From the NCBI GenBank assembly GCA_023356515.1, contig JAKQYG010000023.1, positions 7,018 to 18,399 on the forward strand: 11,382 nucleotides of DNA. Reading direction: 5' to 3'. This document shows, one piece after another, positions 7,048-11,382 of the stretch. Positions within the stretch are counted from its first letter, which is position 1. Every line of letters begins with the position of its first letter. The notes beneath the pieces are model-generated. The model searched no databases. It had not been told where the DNA came from and worked only from the letters and a program-made list of their open reading frames with translations. Source of the DNA: Trichodesmium sp. MAG_R04. GTDB lineage: Bacteria > Cyanobacteriota > Cyanobacteriia > Cyanobacteriales > Microcoleaceae. A program made the translations under genes and the position numbers.

Positions 7048-7078
7048 CAGGACTTACGCAAAATTTGCGTAAGTTCTG
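7048..7078. repeat. near-perfect palindrome around ACTTACGCAAA
   Basis: ACTTACGCAAA (7052-7062) and TTTGCGTAAGT (7064-7074) are exact inverted copies around a single central base. Pairing continues outward through one G-T pair to 7048/7078, giving 15-bp arms. From memory, the word GGACTTACGCA is common at the ends of small transposable elements in cyanobacteria, so this may be two terminal repeats joined after loss of the inside. As RNA it would need to open a few central bases to form a loop. No T-run follows. Confidence 0.6.
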
Positions 7079-7116
7079 ATAATTTATAGATTCCAAATTG
7101 ACTCTATACTTTTCTT

Positions 7117-7202
7117 ACAGCAGATAAGGTGCAAATGAGGTACAGAGTAAATGGTGAAAATATTGTAGTGCAGGCATCTTGCCCGCGATATGTGTACCTC
7201 AT
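7117..7202. repeat. dispersed intergenic repeat, copy 2, overlapping the end of rsmE
   Basis: ATGAGGTACA (7135-7144) and TGTACCTCAT (7193-7202) are exact 10-bp inverted repeats. Between them, GCAGGC-ATCTT-GCCCGC (7170-7186) forms a second hairpin, which pairs fully with one G-U on the minus-strand RNA. The segment aligns with 2356-2439, so it belongs to a family. The right repeat contains the TGA stop of rsmE (7199-7201), so the element forms that gene's 3' end and may stabilise or terminate its transcript. Confidence 0.65.
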
Positions 7203-7969
7203 AACAACGGGAAGCGCTCTATCTCCAATACAGCAGCAACTAGAGATAATGCAACTAAAGAAGCTGTAACCCCTCTTAAGATACGCTTACCAAGAGAAAC
7301 AGCTTGAAAACCTGTAGCGATCGCTCCTTCTATTTCCTCATTAGTCCAACCTCCTTCGGGACCTATAGCAATTACTATTGATTCCAGTTTTTGATTATGC
7401 AATAAACTCTCCAGTAAGAGAGGATAATTATTACGAGCAATACATATATACTTATGATAATTAGTAGATAGAATTTGATTCTCAAATAATGATAAAGCCG
7501 CAGAATATTCTAAAGTTTCTCTAATTTTGGGAACTACTTGACGCTCTGATTGTTCTGCAGCTTCAGTAGCAATTTTCTGCCACCTTTTTAATTTTTGGAG
7601 ACTAGGTTTAAGCAAAGTTCTAGAACTAATAACTGGTAAAATATAAGTTACTCCTAATTCCGTACTTCGTCGTACAACCTCATCAAAATTATTTCCTTTA
7701 GGTAAAGCAGAAATCAGAGTTAGCTCTATTGGTAATTCATTTTTAATCGAAATTTCTTGTTCTAAAACAGCAGTTAACTCAGTTTTTATAGAAATATCCG
7801 GTGTAAGTTTAGCTAACCACGATTTCCCCTCACCATCCATTGCAATAAATTTTTCTCCTACTCCCAGCCGTAAAACTCGCCCTAGATAATGCTGTTGTTC
7901 AACAGTTAAAAAAATCTGTTGTCGATAAATCTGTTGGGGAGCGATCACTAATCTTTGCAAATCAGCCAT
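7199..7969 (-). CDS. rsmE: 16S rRNA (uracil1498-N3)-methyltransferase RsmE
   Basis: This 256-residue enzyme of the SPOUT superfamily methylates N3 of U1498 in the decoding region of 16S rRNA, using S-adenosylmethionine and acting on the small subunit. An N-terminal PUA-like beta barrel (about 5-75, with HYLGRVLRLGVGEKF) is followed by the trefoil-knot domain: LISALPKGNNFDEVVRRSTELGV (85-107), EAAEQSERQVVP (136-147), the SAM-binding IGPEGGWTNEEI (202-213) and LGKRILRGVTA (226-236). All hallmark motifs are present and the length is normal. GRxxLR is slightly altered (GKRILR), which is tolerated in the family. It starts with ATG 7969 behind a weak ribosome-binding site. The stop codon lies inside a palindromic repeat. 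One HIP1 octamer is at 7317-7324. Confidence 0.95.
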   Translation of the reverse strand: MADLQRLVIAPQQIYRQQIFLTVEQQHYLGRVLRLGVGEKFIAMDGEGKSWLAKLTPDISIKTELTAVLEQEISIKNELPIELTLISALPKGNNFDEVVRRSTELGVTYILPVISSRTLLKPSLQKLKRWQKIATEAAEQSERQVVPKIRETLEYSAALSLFENQILSTNYHKYICIARNNYPLLLESLLHNQKLESIVIAIGPEGGWTNEEIEGAIATGFQAVSLGKRILRGVTASLVALSLVAAVLEIERFPLL

Positions 7970-8418
7970 TCATGAAAAAATTTAATAGTTACATTTCTGC
8001 GAGAATTGATTCAACAGACTTATTTTAAGACGTAGAACTTATCCCGCAGAAATCTAAAAATATCAGCATTCAGCCTTTTTTTTGTGAATTAGAAAAATAG
8101 ATTTGCTATAAATAGCAGCAGCTTTCGAATGTCACTTCATCCATGCTTGAGCATTTTACTTTAGTTTTTCAAAACAATCATAGAACTACATGTTGTCTCT
8201 AGGCAAACTCATTTAAAACCTAACATCCTTAAAGAACATAAATCAAATAAGACCAGAAAATTTGTAGTTCGTGCTTGGGAAATTCCTTGAACATAATTGA
8301 ATTTTCTCCGGCTTTATTTTGCTTTAATTCCTAAAGTCCAAGAAGTTTAAATCTCAGATGTATTTGCCTTACATTTTGTCGAAAGCAAATGCCTAAGAGC
8401 TGATAGCTGAATACTTAC
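7970..8418. other. spacer between sulfite reductase and rsmE genes
   Basis: This 449-bp AT-rich spacer has no gene that I can support. It holds an inverted repeat at 7993-8004 and 8042-8053 (ATTTCTGCG with CGCAGAAAT; 11 of 12 bases pair) about 25 bp upstream of the rsmE start, which could sit in its leader. A minus-strand open stretch between about 8216 and 8320 lacks a start and may be a remnant or chance. A weak hairpin follows the sulfite reductase stop (8360-8392). Confidence 0.4.
8360..8392 (-). terminator. possible weak hairpin downstream of sulfite reductase
   Basis: GTATTTGC (8360-8367) and GCAAATGC (8385-8392) pair over 8 positions with one G-T or A-C mismatch depending on strand, with a 17-base loop. 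It lies 27-59 bases after the stop on the minus strand. The stem is weak and lacks a U-run, so a terminator role is only a possibility. Confidence 0.2.
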
Positions 8419-10938
8419 CTAAGAATTACTTTCATCATTAGTAATTAAGCTTTCATTTTTCCTAACTCTTTCCAGGTATTCTGCAATAGCTTCAGTTGCT
8501 AATTGAACTACTGGTTTACCCTGACGCTTAGACTCCTCTTTTAACTTGGTATAGATTTCATCCCTTACGCTAACCCGATGTCGCATTTTGCTCGTATCCT
8601 TAGGCTTATCCAGGGGGGCTGCAGGTTGACCCACTTCTTCGCCTACGGTAACAGGCGTTGTCGTTGCTACAGTAGATTCACTCACTTCTTCAACTACAGT
8701 AGTAGGTGTTGTAGTTGCTACAGTAGATTCACTCACTTCTTCACCTACTGTAGTAGGTGTTGTAGTTGCTACAGTAGATTCACTCACTTCTTCACCTACT
8801 GTAGTAGGTGTTGTAGTTGCTAATGTAGATTCACCCAATTCTTCACCTATAATAGCAGGGGTAGATAATGTTGTATTAGTATCACTACTAAAAATAGGAC
8901 TTTTTGTAGTTTGATGGGTGCTTAGAGACTGAGTTTCAGTAGTTGTTGGTAAAGCCGTTGTTGTCGTTTGAGTCACAGTAGTTGATGGAGTTACTAAAGA
9001 ATTCATAGGAATCACTTCCTGATTATCTTCCAGATTGTTATTTATGGATTCCTCTTGAGGTTTAATATCTGTATCTGGAGTTTTCTCAGTAACACCTGCA
9101 ACTACTGGCATATTGTTTTCAGAATTAATCGAGGTCAAACTTGAATTGTTAATATCTGTATTCATCGATAAACTAGATTGATAGTTGATTACAAACTTAC
9201 GAATGGCTTCAATACCGACACGATCACAGAAATCACCGAAATTCTCATCTGGTTGCCTTTGTTGCTCAAAATAGATAAATATTGGCCCCAAATCAGCTTC
9301 CAGATTATTGATATGCAGTTTGTCGATATAAGGCTTTGCCAGTCGTGTTTGATTGGACGAACCCCCCAACCAAATCTGATAAGTATCAGAAGCACTACCG
9401 ACAAATCCTAATTCCGCCATGTAGGGTCTAGCACAGCCATTGGGACATCCTGTCATTCTAATTACAAAATGCTCCTGTCCTAGTCCCACCTTGTCCAACA
9501 ATAACCTAATTTGTCCCAGTATGCCAGGCAAGGCCCTTTCTGATTCTGCTATTGCTAATCCACAAGTCGGAAAAGCCGGACAGGCCATACTATAGCGTAC
9601 TAAGAAATCAATATCTTTTTCTTTGCTGATACTGTGTTGATTTAAAATTTTTTCTATTGCTTGTTGCTGCTTTGGTTCAATTTCGTAGAGAATGATGTTC
9701 TGATTGGGCGTTAAAAGCATAGGTAGCTTAAACAAACTAATTATTTTTCGCAAAGCTGTTTTAAGCTGAAATGAATCTTCATCTTTGACACGGCCATTTT
9801 CAACAGAAATTCCTAAAAAAAGCTTTCCATCCCCCTGTTCATTCCATCCCAGAAAATCCAAATATTTCCATTCTGGTAGAGATTTAAACGGAGCAATAGA
9901 TTTACCAAAATATTCTGTTAACTTGGCCTTAAATTTTTCTACTCCCCAATCATGGAGTAAATACTTCATTCTAGCATGGCGACGGTTGCTACGATCACCA
10001 TAGTCTCTTTGAGTAGCTACTATAGCTTTTACTAAGTCATATATATATTCTTTGGGTACATAACCAATTTCTTGGGCTAAACAAGGAAAAGTTTCCTCTT
10101 TTCTATGAGTGCGACCTAGGCCACCTCCTGCTAAAACATTAAATCCTTCTAATTCCCCTGCTGTATTAGTAATTACAACTAGACTAAGATCTTGAGTATA
10201 CAGGTCTATAGAGTTATCTCCTGGAACTGTAACAGCACACTTAAATTTTCTAGGCATATAGTGAGCACCATAAATTGGTTCTTCACTATTAGGGAATGTT
10301 GTGCTATTACTATTAAATAATCTAGCTGCTTTTAGCTCAGGAACTTCTTCTGCACTAATTACTTTTTCTCCATCTAGCCAAATCTCGTAATATGCCCCTG
10401 TTTGTGGTGTTAATAAATCTGCTATTTTATTAGCATATTCTCTAGCGTATTTATATTCAGGACGATTTTTATAGGGAGCTGGTGGAGACATCACATTTCT
10501 ATTCAAATCTCCACAAGCACCTAGTGTTGAACCCATACTTTTTATTATGGATGATATAACTTTTTTGAGGTTTTTCTTTAATACTCCATGCAACTGAAAA
10601 CCTTGTCTAGTTGTCACACGAAGTGTTCCGTTACCATATTCATGAGACAAATTATCTAGGGTCAGAAAAAGTTGTGGCGGAATAAACCCACCCGGGTTCC
10701 GGGTGCGAAGCATCATTTGATAATCTTTTCCTTGCCCTTTAATTCTATTACCTCTGTCATATTGTTGATAAGAACCGTGGAATTTAAGTATTTGAACAGC
10801 TTCTTCTGTGAAGTGAGTTGTATCTTCCAACAGTTGAGTTGCCAAAGGCTCCCGCAAAAAATCACTATTCTCTTTTATTCCTTCTAGCTTAGAAGGCTTT
10901 TGTTCTTTAGGCATTGAAATTTGAAATGGGGTTATCAT
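8419..10938 (-). CDS. sir: ferredoxin-dependent sulfite reductase fused to a repeat linker and RHH-like C-terminal domain
   Basis: This 839-residue protein reduces sulfite to sulfide with six electrons from ferredoxin in assimilatory sulfur metabolism. Residues 1-590 are the full enzyme: RVTTRQGFQLHG (107-118), GDLNRNVM (143-150), the sulfite-binding KFK (231-233), and the siroheme/4Fe-4S cysteines C453, C459 (CPAFPTC) and C498, C502 (CPNGC). Residues 591-697 are a disordered Thr/Ser/Asn-rich linker. Residues 698-765 are four 17-residue repeats (GEEVSESTVATTTPTTV type), with a partial fifth. Residues 785-827 fit a ribbon-helix-helix fold: strand HRVSVRDE, helix EIYTKLKEESKRQG, helix VVQLATEAIAEYLERV. 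From memory, cyanobacterial enzymes are about 620-640 residues, so this is about 200 longer. There is no break in frame. ATG 10938 is used; an ATG at 10914 is also possible, and neither has a clear ribosome-binding site. Confidence 0.95.
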   Translation of the reverse strand: MITPFQISMPKEQKPSKLEGIKENSDFLREPLATQLLEDTTHFTEEAVQILKFHGSYQQYDRGNRIKGQGKDYQMMLRTRNPGGFIPPQLFLTLDNLSHEYGNGTLRVTTRQGFQLHGVLKKNLKKVISSIIKSMGSTLGACGDLNRNVMSPPAPYKNRPEYKYAREYANKIADLLTPQTGAYYEIWLDGEKVISAEEVPELKAARLFNSNSTTFPNSEEPIYGAHYMPRKFKCAVTVPGDNSIDLYTQDLSLVVITNTAGELEGFNVLAGGGLGRTHRKEETFPCLAQEIGYVPKEYIYDLVKAIVATQRDYGDRSNRRHARMKYLLHDWGVEKFKAKLTEYFGKSIAPFKSLPEWKYLDFLGWNEQGDGKLFLGISVENGRVKDEDSFQLKTALRKIISLFKLPMLLTPNQNIILYEIEPKQQQAIEKILNQHSISKEKDIDFLVRYSMACPAFPTCGLAIAESERALPGILGQIRLLLDKVGLGQEHFVIRMTGCPNGCARPYMAELGFVGSASDTYQIWLGGSSNQTRLAKPYIDKLHINNLEADLGPIFIYFEQQRQPDENFGDFCDRVGIEAIRKFVINYQSSLSMNTDINNSSLTSINSENNMPVVAGVTEKTPDTDIKPQEESINNNLEDNQEVIPMNSLVTPSTTVTQTTTTALPTTTETQSLSTHQTTKSPIFSSDTNTTLSTPAIIGEELGESTLATTTPTTVGEEVSESTVATTTPTTVGEEVSESTVATTTPTTVVEEVSESTVATTTPVTVGEEVGQPAAPLDKPKDTSKMRHRVSVRDEIYTKLKEESKRQGKPVVQLATEAIAEYLERVRKNESLITNDESNS
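8642..8845. repeat. four tandem 51-bp repeats inside the sulfite reductase gene
   Basis: The units are 8642-8692, 8693-8743, 8744-8794 and 8795-8845, each 51 bp (17 codons), so copy-number change keeps the frame. The second and third units differ at only two bases; the first is more diverged and GC-richer, and the fourth is diverged at its distal end. Each unit carries an inverted pair such as CTACTGTAG (8745-8753) with CTACAGTAG (8769-8777). The near-identity suggests recent duplication. Confidence 0.9.
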
Positions 10939-11196
10939 AGATGAAAGTGTAAATTACTGCTATTTTACCGATTCAGTATAGTTACTTTTTGAGTATTGCT
11001 TTCGAATCACAATTAATAACTTAATTTTTACTTGATTTTATTTATTAATAATTTACTCTACTTCGTTTTTACTAATTTCTTGGCTTTAGCTTCTCACAAC
11101 AATTGATACATTTCTATACAAATAATTAATAATTCATTAGTTTATAATTATACTCTAACACAACCATATTTTGTCAACCTCTACTAAATTTTTAGG

Positions 11197-11225
11197 TTTA
11201 CTTTTTTCACTATGATCACTATATT
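11197..11225 (+). promoter_or_regulatory. candidate promoter for the transposase
   Basis: TTTACT (11197-11202) and TATATT (11220-11225) are separated by exactly 17 bases, matching the housekeeping sigma factor pattern at four and five of six positions. Transcription would start inside the hairpin at 11228-11258. In such AT-rich DNA chance matches are frequent. Confidence 0.3.
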
Positions 11226-11227
11226 TC

Positions 11228-11258
11228 TTAGATTAATTCAATTTTAGAATTAATCTAA
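11228..11258. repeat. perfect 12-bp hairpin upstream of the transposase
   Basis: TTAGATTAATTC (11228-11239) and GAATTAATCTAA (11247-11258) are exact inverted copies with a 7-base loop. It lies 83 bases before the transposase ATG. It could damp read-through transcription into the transposase, as hairpins do in several IS elements, or be an unrelated spacer palindrome. No T-run follows. Confidence 0.5.
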
Positions 11259-11341
11259 TATATGATCTATGCCTTACCCATAAGTGCTGAAATACCTACT
11301 ATGATTGTATTCTAGAAAAGTGAATTTAAAGGAGAAAAATC

Positions 11342-11382
11342 ATGCAATCATGGGCAGCAGAAGAACTAAAATACACTAATTT
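11342..11382 (+). CDS. Tn5-like (IS4 family) transposase, 5' end only
   Basis: Only 13 full codons are in the window (MQSWAAEELKYTN). The WAAEEL pattern followed by a polar residue and N is the usual opening of the Tn5-type transposase DNA-binding domain (Tnp_DNA_bind), which binds the terminal repeats. A good ribosome-binding site, AAAGGAG (11328-11334), sits 7 bases before the ATG, which supports a real start. The gene continues beyond base 11382, so integrity and IS identity cannot be judged. If complete, it could mobilise related elements; the short repeats in this window do not obviously share its ends. Confidence 0.65.
   Translation, partial: MQSWAAEELKYTN

Larger units (their letters stand above)
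6458..7198. other. long gene-free stretch colonised by small repeats
   Basis: This roughly 740-bp spacer lies between the TPR gene start and the end of rsmE. It contains the ATTTGGTAT motifs (6556-6564 inverted, 6653-6661, 6748-6756, and a variant at 6968-6978), the MITE-like element 6783-7035, the palindrome 7048-7078 and most of the dispersed repeat at 7117-7202. I see no open frame with a start and ribosome-binding site, no tRNA and no rRNA. The promoter of the TPR gene should lie between 6458 and about 6560. Confidence 0.6.
10939..11341. other. AT-rich divergent spacer upstream of sulfite reductase and transposase
   Basis: This 403-bp spacer is very AT-rich and without genes. It should contain the sulfite reductase promoter: TATACT on the minus strand (10975-10980, about 37 bp before the ATG) is a fair -10 box but lacks a good -35. 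It also contains the left end of the transposon to the right; that boundary cannot be fixed because the other end is outside the window. Confidence 0.4.

Noticed and set aside
6556..7202. CRISPR array
   Set aside because: The repeated words are short, irregularly spaced and in both orientations; there are no uniform repeats and spacers and no cas genes.
8142..8201. Short plus-strand frame of 19 codons starting MLEHFTLVF
   Set aside because: Too short, no ribosome-binding site and no conserved context; chance in AT-rich DNA is sufficient.
8578..8823. Plus-strand open frame giving repeated Phe/Thr/Cys/Ser units
   Set aside because: It is the antisense of the tandem repeat in the sulfite reductase gene. 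Its periodicity comes entirely from the 51-bp DNA repeat and it has no ribosome-binding site.
9178..10887. Several 70-80 codon frames opposite or overlapping the sulfite reductase
   Set aside because: All overlap the conserved reductase sequence, have no recognisable domain and no ribosome-binding site.

Overview
The window comes from a low-GC cyanobacterial chromosome. The main evidence is a ferredoxin-dependent sulfite reductase of the cyanobacterial/plastid type, a DUF92 (VTE6-like) membrane protein and four HIP1 octamers GCGATCGC (2518-2525, 2692-2699, 6180-6187, 7317-7324), all inside genes. The AT-rich intergenic DNA full of small palindromic repeats would suit a filamentous marine group such as Trichodesmium or Okeania; that placement is inference.

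Layout. 1-481 has no certain gene but holds a bulged hairpin and possible gene remnants. 482-2216 carries two minus-strand genes: a SAM methyltransferase that looks foreign and an orphan parvulin-type peptidyl-prolyl isomerase. 2356-2439 is a degenerate copy of a small dispersed repeat. 2466-3788 is a divergent pair: the DUF92 protein (minus) and a VOC-fold protein (plus). 3933-4562 is a small lipase-like hydrolase (minus), followed by a short membrane-anchored protein (plus, 4832-5266) and a TPR protein with an unassigned C-terminal region (minus, 5351-6457). About 740 bp without genes follows. It contains a 253-bp MITE-like element with terminal inverted repeats and a candidate target duplication, a near-perfect palindrome, scattered ATTTGGTAT motifs and a second copy of the dispersed repeat. 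That copy runs into the stop codon of rsmE (7199-7969, minus).

The right third is dominated by an unusual sulfite reductase gene (8419-10938, minus). An intact siroheme/4Fe-4S reductase is followed, in the same frame, by a Thr-rich linker with 17-residue tandem repeats and then a segment with the pattern of a ribbon-helix-helix DNA-binding domain. The last 41 bases are the start of a Tn5-like (IS4 family) transposase on the plus strand, preceded by a 12-bp perfect hairpin.

The genes look mostly monocistronic, with long spacers and alternating strands. They are mainly housekeeping: sulfur assimilation, rRNA modification and probably phytol/tocopherol salvage. The clearest novelty is the sulfite reductase-RHH fusion, which recalls the DNA-binding role of sulfite reductase in plant plastid nucleoids. 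The second theme is colonisation of the spacers by small non-autonomous repeats.
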